Shown: piece by piece, positions 8,051-14,966 of the stretch | How positions within the stretch are numbered: the stretch's first letter is position 1 | How the letters are laid out: every line of letters begins with the position of its first letter | Assembly: GCF_021603585.1 (NCBI RefSeq) | Contig: NZ_BQHI01000017.1 | Span: forward strand, 1-64,000 | Origin: Pseudomonas sputi | GTDB taxonomy: Bacteria; Pseudomonadota; Gammaproteobacteria; Pseudomonadales; Pseudomonadaceae | Direction of reading: 5' to 3' | Length of the DNA: 64,000 bases | Translations under genes and position numbers: made by a program | The notes under the pieces: model-generated | Told to the model about the DNA's origin: nothing | The model's database searches: none | The model's input: the letters and a program-made list of their open reading frames with translations, nothing else

Positions 8051-9190
8051 ATGACCAACTACCTCGAACGGGCACTCACGGGTCTGCGCACGATCGGCAT
8101 CAACCTGTTTCAACCGGTTCACGATGCACCAGTGCTGGTCCTGCTCGACCGCGTCGCTCAGTACGACAACAGCAAAGTCACCGCCATCGCTTCAGTACTG
8201 CAGCAGTCGACCGCGTTCAACAGCATGGTCCGCGAGCAGATTGAAGGCATGGACATTTCCACGCGCTTCATGGACATCACCCAGCGCTTCACCTCGATCC
8301 GTGAAGACGCTTCGTCCATGGCCGAATGGATGGACGACGGCCGCCTCGACACCCTGGAAAAACTCAAGCTGAACTGGATGAACCTGCGCCGCGGCTCGAT
8401 TCCCAGCCGCTTCAATGACATCCGCGAAAGCTACTTGCAGGTGTGCAAATCGGCCAATGACCAGATTGCCCGGGAAAGCGTGGTACTTGAGGCGTACATG
8501 GATTTCCGGATGGCAATGAAAGCCGCCGAAGTCGACGCCCAGCAAGTTCTGGCAGTGGCCGGCAAAGCGCTGGAGCAACGCACTCAAGCGCTGAACGACG
8601 CCAGTGCTCTGGTCTCCGCTGCCGAGACTTCCGAGCCGGCCCGGCGCGCCAGTCTGGAGCTGCAACGCGATGAAGCCGTACGTGCCTTGCAGGATGAAGA
8701 CAAGCGCTACCAGATCGTCAAGGACATTGCCGATGATTTGAAGGTCGGGTACAACACTGCTGAAATGGTGTTTGCCCGGATCAATCAGGTGCATGTAATC
8801 AAGGAGCGCCAGTATCAGCGCATGGTCTCGTTCTTTTCCACCAACGAAGTGGTACTGACCGGCCTCGCCGTATCCTTCACCAGCAACAGCGGCCTGGCCG
8901 AAGCGACCCACACACTCAACGCCACCACCGAAGGCATCAGCAAAGGGCTCGAAACGCTGGGCTCTGCCGGCAATCAACAGATTGAAGCGGCGGTCAAAGC
9001 CAGTTACGGCTCGACCATCAAGGTCGATTCGGTTCGCGCACTTGCCGATGCGACCCTGAGCTTCCAGACCGACATGCAGAGCCTGACCGACAGCTACCGC
9101 GCCGAATCAAGCAATGCCGCCCGTGACATTGCCGATGCCGTGGAAGATGCCAAGCGCAAGTTTGCAGCGCTGCTGAGCAAGGCGGCCTGA
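8051..9190 (+). CDS. helical hypothetical protein, 379 aa, last gene of the coiled-coil cluster
   Basis: Unrecognised family. The sequence is almost wholly predicted helix, with coiled-coil-like stretches at about 150-245 and again in the last 80 residues. It has no signal peptide and no clear membrane helix. It contains 'MAEWMDDGRLDTLEKLKLNW' and 'NQVHVIKERQYQRMVSFFS'. The general style resembles helical-bundle proteins found beside TelA/toxic-anion-type operons, but I see no motif that proves it. GTAAGGACACTCG precedes the ATG, the same type of ribosome site as the paralogues. Two hairpins (9207-9293) end the operon. Confidence 0.7.
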   Translation: MTNYLERALTGLRTIGINLFQPVHDAPVLVLLDRVAQYDNSKVTAIASVLQQSTAFNSMVREQIEGMDISTRFMDITQRFTSIREDASSMAEWMDDGRLDTLEKLKLNWMNLRRGSIPSRFNDIRESYLQVCKSANDQIARESVVLEAYMDFRMAMKAAEVDAQQVLAVAGKALEQRTQALNDASALVSAAETSEPARRASLELQRDEAVRALQDEDKRYQIVKDIADDLKVGYNTAEMVFARINQVHVIKERQYQRMVSFFSTNEVVLTGLAVSFTSNSGLAEATHTLNATTEGISKGLETLGSAGNQQIEAAVKASYGSTIKVDSVRALADATLSFQTDMQSLTDSYRAESSNAARDIADAVEDAKRKFAALLSKAA

Positions 9191-9206
9191 CGTCTCCAAT
9201 GCAAAA

Positions 9207-9236
9207 AACGCCGATGCCCGCTCAGGCATCGGCGTT
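9207..9236. terminator. hairpin after the coiled-coil operon
   Basis: AACGCCGATGCC is separated by CGCTCA from its exact reverse complement. The A run just before it would read as a T run on the minus strand, so it could also serve leftward transcription. It is the first of two hairpins between the convergent genes ending at 9190 and 9316. Confidence 0.65.
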
Positions 9237-9263
9237 CAAGCACGTTGAAGGTTTACGCATATT

Positions 9264-9293
9264 AAAAAGGGACACCCTCAGGTGTCCCTTTTT
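9264..9293. terminator. bidirectional rho-independent terminator
   Basis: A perfect 13-bp stem, AAAAAGGGACACC, with loop CTCA and its reverse complement ending in TTTTT. It is symmetric and can stop both the rightward operon ending at 9190 and the leftward gene 9316-9726. Confidence 0.85.
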
Positions 9294-9315
9294 GCATTTG
9301 GGGCAAACAGATCAA

Positions 9316-9726
9316 TCAACGCTTCATGGCTTCGCACTGATTGCGCAGGTCCGAATCATGGATGCTCGAACAAGTGCTGCCCTTCTTCGCCTCACAAAAG
9401 GCACGCTGGTCGCTGTCATGGATGCTGGAACAGGTACTGCCTTTCTCAGCCTCACATGTTGCGCGCAAATCCGAATCATGAATGCTCGAACACGTACTGC
9501 CCTTTTTGGCCTCGCAGTAAGCGCGCTGGTCGCTGTCGTGAATGCTCGAACAAGTACTGCCCTTCTCGGCCTCACATGTCGCGCGCAAATCCGAATCATG
9601 AATGCTCGAACACGTGCTGCCGTTTTTCGCCTCGCAGTAAGCGCGCTGGTCGCTGTCGTGGATGCTGGCACAACCGGCAAATGCGTAACCGCTGAACAGC
9701 AACAACATCGCAAGAATCAGTTTCAT
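9316..9726 (-). CDS. small exported Cys-repeat protein (six repeats)
   Basis: A 136-residue paralogue of the protein at 3857-4225. Signal peptide MKLILAMLLLFSGYAFA, then six near-identical 20-residue units of the type CSSIHDSDQRAYCEAKKGST. Units alternate strictly between DQR-AYCEAK and DLR-ATCEAE forms, giving a 40-residue super-repeat. Each unit has two Cys and an acidic HDSD patch. The ATG at 9726 is preceded by GGAAG; the frame extends to 9798 without a ribosome site. The repeats are far more uniform than in the paralogue, which suggests recent internal duplication or gene conversion. Probably exported; function unknown. Confidence 0.75.
   Translation of the reverse strand: MKLILAMLLLFSGYAFAGCASIHDSDQRAYCEAKNGSTCSSIHDSDLRATCEAEKGSTCSSIHDSDQRAYCEAKKGSTCSSIHDSDLRATCEAEKGSTCSSIHDSDQRAFCEAKKGSTCSSIHDSDLRNQCEAMKR
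9319..9672 (-). repeat. coding tandem repeat, 60-bp unit within a 120-bp super-repeat
   Basis: About six copies of a 60-bp unit encode the Cys repeats. Alternate copies are most alike, so the duplicating unit was probably the 120-bp pair. It is in frame and coding, not a CRISPR. Copy number may vary between strains. Confidence 0.75.
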
Positions 9727-9800
9727 CTCACACTTCCTTGGGTTTGCCGGGAAACAGCCAGGCACTGGTTGATCCGTTCGAAATGAGCGTCGCGACACGC

Positions 9801-9820
9801 TATCAAATTGACATCGTTTT
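9801..9820 (-). promoter_or_regulatory. second copy of the GATGTCAAT element
   Basis: The minus strand reads AAAAACGATGTCAATTTGATA upstream of the Cys-repeat gene starting at 9726, matching the element at 3763-3785. No other similarity is obvious in the intervening leader except the short CTGGCTGTTTCC / AGGCTGTTTCC. Confidence 0.45.
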
Positions 9821-10049
9821 TGAGGAAAGTTCCGGGGCGGGGATGGGTGCTGGATTTTGGGATCTGAAAAACGCGTAGGAAATGGCCGCGCGTGGTGAGG
9901 GAGCTTGTTCTTGAGGGGTTGCGAAGCGGTTCCAAACCCGGCAAGTCATTTTTCCCTGATACTTCGCAGCTCTTGATTTACGGCGGTTTCGCCGTTTACC
10001 GGGAGCAAAATCGCTGGCCACACGTGGGATTTCGCGTCCTACAGGCTGA
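9821..10049. other. intergenic stretch without a supported gene
   Basis: About 230 bases lie between the divergent Cys-repeat gene and the promoter of the gene at 10317. A short hairpin (ACGGCG, GTTT, CGCCGT) is present near 9980-9995. The frames crossing it in both directions lack ribosome sites and protein-like composition. Confidence 0.5.
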
Positions 10050-10078
10050 TTGCGACGCTGGGGATCGGTGCCTAGAGT
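10050..10078 (+). promoter_or_regulatory. candidate sigma-70 promoter for the leader/small gene
   Basis: TTGCGA (10050-10055) and TAGAGT (10073-10078) are spaced by 17 bases. If used, transcription would start near 10085 and give a 5' leader of about 230 bases before the ATG at 10317. Confidence 0.5.
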
Positions 10079-10084
10079 GAGTCT

Positions 10085-10317
10085 GTCGCTGAACGAATTT
10101 GGCGATAGGGTTTCGCAGCCCTTAAGATTGACACCCTGTTCCGTCTGGCACGGCCGACTCCCGGCTGCGCAAATTTTATGGCGGTTGTGCGTGGGAGACC
10201 TTCGGGTCTGCCGGGTCTTGGTGTTAATCCTCCGGTCTGCGAACCCGCGCATAGCTGCCACCCATTTTGTTTCGCAGCAGGACGGTGGCAATTCTTCTAA
10301 ACAAAGGATTAACACCA
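10085..10317 (+). promoter_or_regulatory. structured 5' leader with a 13-bp anti-ribosome-site pairing
   Basis: TGGTGTTAATCCT (10219-10231) is the exact reverse complement of AGGATTAACACCA (10305-10317), which contains the AGGA ribosome site and the first base of the ATG. Between the arms, TGCCACC (10256-10262) pairs with GGTGGCA (10284-10290), with GCTGC/GCAGC as a competing pairing. Upstream are a UUCG-capped hairpin (AGACC-TTCG-GGTCT, 10196-10209) and a GCGCAA/TTGTGC hairpin (10167-10190). The arrangement suits a cis-acting translational switch. The pairings are seen directly; the regulatory role is inferred. I recall similar leaders before DUF3077-like genes in other Pseudomonas genomes, but cannot verify this here. 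Confidence 0.6.
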
Positions 10318-10604
10318 TGACGACACCGAAACTTATGCGCCACTGTGCAAACATGTCCCACCCTGCCACCGATCACCCTGTCCTGCTCATCGACGCCGAC
10401 ACCCCACTGCGCGACTTACATGCCTGCCTCAGTGAACGCCTGAATGCCGTCCTCAAATTTCTCGATCTCATGGCCTGTATTCACTTACCTGACCATGCTG
10501 AACATGACATCAACACAGTCACCACCATCGCCAGAATCATGGTGCAAGACGTGAGTGATGTGTTTCGAGTTATAGAGCAACGAGGATTTGATGTCGTAGG
10601 CTAG
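10317..10604 (+). CDS. small DUF3077-like protein, 95 aa
   Basis: A short soluble protein beginning MTTPKLMRHCANMSHPATDH. The core ('LLIDADTPLRDLHACLSERL', two helices, then 'VSDVFRVIEQRG') resembles the DUF3077 group of small Pseudomonas proteins of unknown function, which often occur in several copies per genome. The start is fixed by AAAGGATTAACACC immediately upstream. The long upstream frame (to 10050) is leader, not protein. Its expression is probably governed by the leader pairing described for 10085-10317. A strong terminator follows at 10613. Confidence 0.65.
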   Translation: MTTPKLMRHCANMSHPATDHPVLLIDADTPLRDLHACLSERLNAVLKFLDLMACIHLPDHAEHDINTVTTIARIMVQDVSDVFRVIEQRGFDVVG

Positions 10605-10612
10605 AAAACTTG

Positions 10613-10650
10613 AAGGTGACAGACTCATACAAATAGATCTGTCACCTTTT
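10613..10650 (+). terminator. rho-independent terminator
   Basis: AAGGTGACAGA pairs with TCTGTCACCTT across a 14-base loop, ending in TTTT, nine bases after the stop of the gene at 10317-10604. A partial copy of the right arm (GTCACCTTTTCTGCA) follows directly. Confidence 0.8.
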
Positions 10651-10681
10651 CTGCAGTCACCTTTTCTGCATGTCACAGCAA

Positions 10682-11239
10682 TCACTCCCTACCATTCTGC
10701 TCTTTCAACAACACCGTCATAGTGGCAAGTTTTTTATCAACATCAACGATACTGAAAGTAAACGACCGCGCCCCCACTTCAAAGTTTCGACTCCACCCCT
10801 TGGTTACTTTTACCGTATACAAAGGAGACTCCGGCGTCTGAACGTCTATAAGAAAACTCGAATACCCTTCACCGCCCGATGCTGACTTTACATATACACT
10901 AAACGGCAAAGTACTTTCTTTCAGGCCCTGCCCTACATTCAAGATACGGGTCTTGTTTATAGGCTTTGTCACAGTGCTTTCTGGTGACTTGACTTCCACT
11001 TGTTGCTTTGCTTTTTCAAGTTCGGAAATACGCTTTTCAAGGGAAATTATTTTCTCGCCAAACACACCATCAACATTAGGCGTATTTTTTACAGCACTAA
11101 AATCTTGGCCCCAGATCCGAAAAACAACACCATTTGATTCGGAATACCAGAGCATGCATGCCACCGTTGCGATACTCAGGAACAGAAAAAACAAAGCAAC
11201 AGGCAAGGTTAATTGTTTCCAGAAGGCACCATTTTCCAT
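10682..11239 (-). CDS. hypothetical single-pass membrane protein with coiled coil, 185 aa
   Basis: Unrecognised. A short N-terminus is followed by one membrane helix (about residues 11-31, 'LPVALFFLFLSIATVACMLW'), a coiled-coil segment (about 62-85, 'SLEKRISELEKAKQQVEVK') and a C-terminal beta-rich domain ('SSFLIDVQTPESPLYTVKV'). The C-terminal domain is probably periplasmic. Base composition is clearly more A+T rich than the genes around it, which suggests recent acquisition. It stands alone between the small gene at 10317 and puuR. Confidence 0.55.
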   Translation of the reverse strand: MENGAFWKQLTLPVALFFLFLSIATVACMLWYSESNGVVFRIWGQDFSAVKNTPNVDGVFGEKIISLEKRISELEKAKQQVEVKSPESTVTKPINKTRILNVGQGLKESTLPFSVYVKSASGGEGYSSFLIDVQTPESPLYTVKVTKGWSRNFEVGARSFTFSIVDVDKKLATMTVLLKEQNGRE

Positions 11240-11280
11240 TTCGTCTTCCCTTACAAAAAATCCAAATTTTCAGTCGACGA

Positions 11281-11829
11281 TCAAAAATTCGCCGGCGTAT
11301 TCGCACTAATAATCTCCGCCTCATCCGCTCCAATATTCCGGAACTTATGCGGCAGCGTCGTCGGAAAGTAATACCCATCCCCCGCACTCAACACGCTCAC
11401 CTGCCCATCCACCGTCAACTCGACCGTGCCACGAGTGACAAGCCCACACTCCTCACCCTCAGCATGAACAATCGGCTCTTCCCCCGAACTCGCGCCCGGG
11501 GCGTATTGCTCGCGCAGCAAACGCATCTGGCGGCTGGGGACCGAGGCGCCGATGAGCAGCAGGCGCAGGCCGTGGCGGCCGAGGTCGGGTTGTTCGTTGG
11601 CGCGGAAGACGTATTGGTGTTCGCGGGGGGGCTGGTCGAAGGTGAAGAAGTCGGCCAGGGACATCGGGATGCCTTCGAGCAGCTTTTTCAGTGAGCTGAC
11701 GGAAGGACTGACACGATTCTGTTCGATCAGGGAGATGGTGGCATTGGTCACGCCGCTACGCCGGGCCAGCTCGCGCTGGGAGAGTTTGTAGCTTTCGCGT
11801 ACTAGTTTGAGTCGAGAACCCGTATCCAT
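11281..11829 (-). CDS. puuR: PuuR-type transcriptional regulator (HTH-XRE + cupin)
   Basis: 182 residues. The N-terminal helix-turn-helix (about 7-60, 'LSQRELARRSGVTNATISLI') is joined to a C-terminal cupin (about 105-175, 'PIVHAEGEECGLVTRGTVEL', 'DGYYFPTTLPHKFRN'). This domain pair and the location beside puuB, puuC and puuA point to the repressor of the gamma-glutamylated putrescine pathway. In E. coli PuuR is relieved by putrescine; the cupin is presumed to sense the polyamine. It lies just downstream of puuB on the same strand, but a terminator separates them, so it probably has its own promoter in 11830-11990. Confidence 0.85.
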   Translation of the reverse strand: MDTGSRLKLVRESYKLSQRELARRSGVTNATISLIEQNRVSPSVSSLKKLLEGIPMSLADFFTFDQPPREHQYVFRANEQPDLGRHGLRLLLIGASVPSRQMRLLREQYAPGASSGEEPIVHAEGEECGLVTRGTVELTVDGQVSVLSAGDGYYFPTTLPHKFRNIGADEAEIISANTPANF

Positions 11830-11993
11830 GACAGCCTTATGTGAGAACGACTTAAGGGCAATGGGGGTGGGTGGCGGGTGCCGCGCGAGGCGCGCGGATC
11901 ACGTTGCTCCCGTGTCCCGGAACCGTGAAAGGCGGCTATTAAATCACGTTTGTCGGTGTTGCTCAGCAGGTTCGATGGACGGCACAAGAAAAA

Positions 11994-12025
11994 GCCGGCG
12001 GCGCCCTTTTTGGGGCCACCGCCGG
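11994..12025 (-). terminator. rho-independent terminator after puuB
   Basis: On the minus strand CCGGCGGTGGCCCC, an A-rich loop, then GGGCGCCGCCGGC is followed by TTTTTC. The stem begins ten bases after the puuB stop. Confidence 0.75.
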
Positions 12026-12034
12026 GGAGGTAAC

Positions 12035-13318
12035 TCAGATGCCGAAACGGTCGCGCAGCGAGTAGTACACGGCGCCGAGGGCGGTCAACGGGGCCGAAAA
12101 GGTGCGGCCCCCGAGCATTGGCATGTGTGGCAGGGAGGCGAAGGCGTCGAAGCGTTCGGCGTCGCCGCGGATCATTTCCGAGATCAGTTTGCCGGCCAGG
12201 TGCGAGCAGGTGACGCCGTGGCCGCTGTAGCCCTGCATGTAGTAGGCGTTTTTCTCGATGCGGCCGAATTGCGGCATGCGGGACATGGTCAGCAGGAAGT
12301 TGCCGGTCCAGCGGTAGTCGATTTTCACGTCCTTGAGTTGCGGGAAGGTCTTGAGGATCTTCGGGCGGATCAGGGTTTCGATGTCGTCCGGTTCACGGGC
12401 GCCGTAGACCACGCCGCCGCCGTAGAGCAGACGGTTGTCGGCGGTGAGGCGGTAGTAGTCGAGCAGGTAGTTGCAGTCTTCGACGCAATAGTTGTTGGTG
12501 ATCAGGCTGCGGGCCTGTTTCTCGGTCAGCGGTTCGGTGACGCAGATCTGCGAGCCGCACGGCATGCTTTTGGCGGTCACGCGGTTGTCGAGGCCTTGCG
12601 GCAGGTAGGCGTTGCCGGCGATCAGCAGGTACTTGGCGCGGACCTGGCCTTTGGCGGTGCGCACGACGTTGGGTTCGCCGTATTTGATTTCCACGGCAGC
12701 GGACTGCTCGTAGATCTTGCCGCCCAGACGCACGATGGCCGCGGCTTCACCGAGGGCCAGGTTCAGCGGGTGAATGTGGCCCCCCTGCATGTCCAGCAGG
12801 CCGCCGACGTAGGCGTCGGAGCCGACTTCGCGACGAATGTCCGCAGCGTCGAGCATCTTCAGGTTTTTATTGCCGTAACGTTCCCAGCTACGTTTTTGTT
12901 CGGCGAGCCCCTTGAGCTGCTTGTTATTCATCGCTGCGAAAATGCCACCCGGGCGGTAGTCGCATTTGATGTCGTATTCCTTGATGCGCGAACGGATGAT
13001 GTCGGCGCCTTCGAAGATCATGCTACCGAGGATTTCGGCGGTCTTGTCGCCGTAGCGCTCTTCGATCACGTCGACGTCGCGGCTGTAGGAGTTGACCAGT
13101 TGACCGCCGTTGCGACCGCTGGCGCCGTAGCCGACTTTTGCCGCTTCCAGCACCGTCACCTTGTAGCCGGCTTCGCTCAGGAACAGCGCCGAGGACAGCC
13201 CGGTATAGCCGGCGCCGATGATGCAGACATCGCAGTCCACCGACTCTTCAAGCGTCGGGAAGTCGATGACTTCGTTGCGGGTGGCCGCGTAATAACTGTT
13301 GACGTGTTGTTGTTTCAT
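12035..13318 (-). CDS. puuB: gamma-glutamylputrescine oxidoreductase (FAD)
   Basis: A 427-residue DAO-fold flavoprotein. The N-terminal Rossmann motif is 'DVCIIGAGYTGLSSALFLSE' (about residues 30-49), followed by 'GASGRNGGQ', which packs against FAD, and a C-terminal 'GYSGHGVTCSHLAGKL' that completes the FAD site. It oxidises gamma-glutamylputrescine to gamma-glutamyl-gamma-aminobutyraldehyde and H2O2 in the pathway started by PuuA. The ATG at 13318 is preceded by GGAG; a longer frame to 13357 lacks support. It is downstream of puuC with a 52-base gap and probably co-transcribed with it. Confidence 0.88.
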   Translation of the reverse strand: MKQQHVNSYYAATRNEVIDFPTLEESVDCDVCIIGAGYTGLSSALFLSEAGYKVTVLEAAKVGYGASGRNGGQLVNSYSRDVDVIEERYGDKTAEILGSMIFEGADIIRSRIKEYDIKCDYRPGGIFAAMNNKQLKGLAEQKRSWERYGNKNLKMLDAADIRREVGSDAYVGGLLDMQGGHIHPLNLALGEAAAIVRLGGKIYEQSAAVEIKYGEPNVVRTAKGQVRAKYLLIAGNAYLPQGLDNRVTAKSMPCGSQICVTEPLTEKQARSLITNNYCVEDCNYLLDYYRLTADNRLLYGGGVVYGAREPDDIETLIRPKILKTFPQLKDVKIDYRWTGNFLLTMSRMPQFGRIEKNAYYMQGYSGHGVTCSHLAGKLISEMIRGDAERFDAFASLPHMPMLGGRTFSAPLTALGAVYYSLRDRFGI

Positions 13319-13370
13319 TTTTTTGTTCTCCGAGGGCCGCCGGTTGCAGGCGACCACCGCTGTAAAAGAG

Positions 13371-14861
13371 TCAGAGCTTGATCCAGGTCGCTTTCAGCTC
13401 GGTGTACTTGTCGAACGCGTGCAGCGATTTGTCGCGACCGTTGCCCGACTGTTTGAAGCCACCGAACGGCGCGGTCATGTCGCCGCCGTCGTACTGGTTG
13501 ACCCACACGCTGCCGGCGCGCAGGCCACGGGCGAAGGTGTGGGCCTTGCTCAGGTTGCTGGTCCAGACCCCGGCGGCGAGGCCGAAGATGCTGTCGTTGG
13601 CGATGTGCAGCGCTTCTTCAACGGTGTCGAAGGTGATCAGCGACAGCACCGGGCCGAAGATTTCTTCCTTGGCGATGGTCATCGCGTTGGTCACGCCGTC
13701 GAAAATCGTCGGCTCGATGTAGGTCCCGCCGGTTTCTTCGAGGGTGCGCTGACCGCCGGCAATCAGCTCGGCGCCCTGCTCCCGGCCGAGGCTGATGTAG
13801 CGCAGCACGTTGTCCAGTTGACGCTGATCGACCACGGCGCCGACCGTGGTCGCAGGATCGAGCGCGTGACCCGGTTTCCACGCTTGCAGCGCTTCGACCA
13901 GCAGCGGGATGAATTGCTCGCGGATCGAACGCTCCACCAGCAGGCGCGAACCGGCGGTGCAGACTTCGCCCTGGTTGAACGCAATGGCGCCGGCCGCCGC
14001 TTGTGCTGCCGCGCGCAAGTCCGGTGCGTCGGCAAACACCACGTTCGGGCTCTTGCCCCCTGCTTCGAGCCAGACGCGTTTCAGGTTGCTTTGGCCGGCA
14101 TAAATCATCAGTTGCTTGGCAATCGCCGTGGAGCCGGTGAAGGCCAGCACATCGACGTCCATGTGCAGCGCCAGCGCCTTGCCGACGGTGTGGCCGAAGC
14201 CTGGCAGGACGTTGAACACGCCTTTGGGGATGCCGGCATCCAGCGCCAGTTGGGCGATGCGGATCGCGGTCAGCGGGGATTTTTCCGAAGGCTTGAGGAT
14301 GAACGAGTTACCCGCCGCCAGCGCCGGGGCGAATTTCCAGCTGGCCATGATCAGCGGGAAGTTCCACGGCACGATCGCAGCAACCACGCCCGATGGCTCG
14401 CGGGTGACCAGGCCGAGTTGGTCGTGCGGGGTGGCGGCGACTTCGTCGTAGATCTTGTCGATGGCCTCGGCGCTCCAGCGGATCGCGTTGGCGGTCGCCG
14501 GGATGTCGATGCTCATCGAGTCGCTGATCGGTTTGCCCATGTCGAGGGTTTCGAGCAGCGCCAGCTCTTGCTGGTGTTGCAGGATCAGGTCGGCGAAGCG
14601 GATCAGGATGCGCTTGCGCTCGGCCGGGGCCTTGTTCGCCCACACGCCGGCGTTGAAGGATTGGCGCGCGGCTTCGACGGCGAGGTTGGCGTCGGCTTCA
14701 TCGGTGCTGGCCACGGAGGCCAGGAAACGGCCGTCGACGGGGCTCAGGCATTCGAAGGTTTCGCCGCTGATGGCCGGGCGGTATTCGCCGTTGATGAAGG
14801 CGCGGGATTCGATATTCAGGGACTGGAAACGTTGTTCCCAGTCGTTGCGGGTCATGGTCAT
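13371..14861 (-). CDS. puuC: gamma-glutamyl-gamma-aminobutyraldehyde dehydrogenase
   Basis: A 496-residue NAD(P)-dependent aldehyde dehydrogenase of the family's usual length. Visible signatures are 'VVPWNFPLIMASWKFAPALA' (cofactor site), the catalytic Glu in 'WLEAGGKSPNVVF' and the catalytic Cys in 'FNQGEVCTAGSRLLVERS'. It converts gamma-glutamyl-gamma-aminobutyraldehyde from PuuB to gamma-glutamyl-GABA, the PuuD substrate. The context between puuA and puuB supports this over a generic dehydrogenase. The first ATG follows a run of eight C bases with no obvious ribosome site; an in-frame ATG two codons later is equally possible. Confidence 0.88.
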   Translation of the reverse strand: MTMTRNDWEQRFQSLNIESRAFINGEYRPAISGETFECLSPVDGRFLASVASTDEADANLAVEAARQSFNAGVWANKAPAERKRILIRFADLILQHQQELALLETLDMGKPISDSMSIDIPATANAIRWSAEAIDKIYDEVAATPHDQLGLVTREPSGVVAAIVPWNFPLIMASWKFAPALAAGNSFILKPSEKSPLTAIRIAQLALDAGIPKGVFNVLPGFGHTVGKALALHMDVDVLAFTGSTAIAKQLMIYAGQSNLKRVWLEAGGKSPNVVFADAPDLRAAAQAAAGAIAFNQGEVCTAGSRLLVERSIREQFIPLLVEALQAWKPGHALDPATTVGAVVDQRQLDNVLRYISLGREQGAELIAGGQRTLEETGGTYIEPTIFDGVTNAMTIAKEEIFGPVLSLITFDTVEEALHIANDSIFGLAAGVWTSNLSKAHTFARGLRAGSVWVNQYDGGDMTAPFGGFKQSGNGRDKSLHAFDKYTELKATWIKL

Positions 14862-14904
14862 GGGGGGGGTGACTCACACATAAGAATTAGTGACCGATAA
14901 ACCT

Positions 14905-14930
14905 GTGGGAGCGGGCTTGCCCGCTCCCAC
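14905..14930. repeat. REP-like hairpin between puuA and puuC
   Basis: A perfect inverted repeat, GTGGGAGCGGGC, TT, then its reverse complement, of the form widespread between Pseudomonas genes. A related element is at 56152-56179. It may modulate or partly terminate the puuA message ahead of puuC. Confidence 0.8.
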
Positions 14931-14966
14931 GGGGTTTTGCGGTGTTAGCGAGATCGTGCTTGAGCG

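Noticed and set aside
9319-9672. Regular repeats considered as a CRISPR array
   Set aside because: Units are contiguous, in frame, with no unique spacers, and encode a signal-peptide-bearing protein.
9803-10369. 188-codon minus-strand frame across the leader region
   Set aside because: It runs opposite the promoter and structured leader, lacks a ribosome site and has an unlikely composition.
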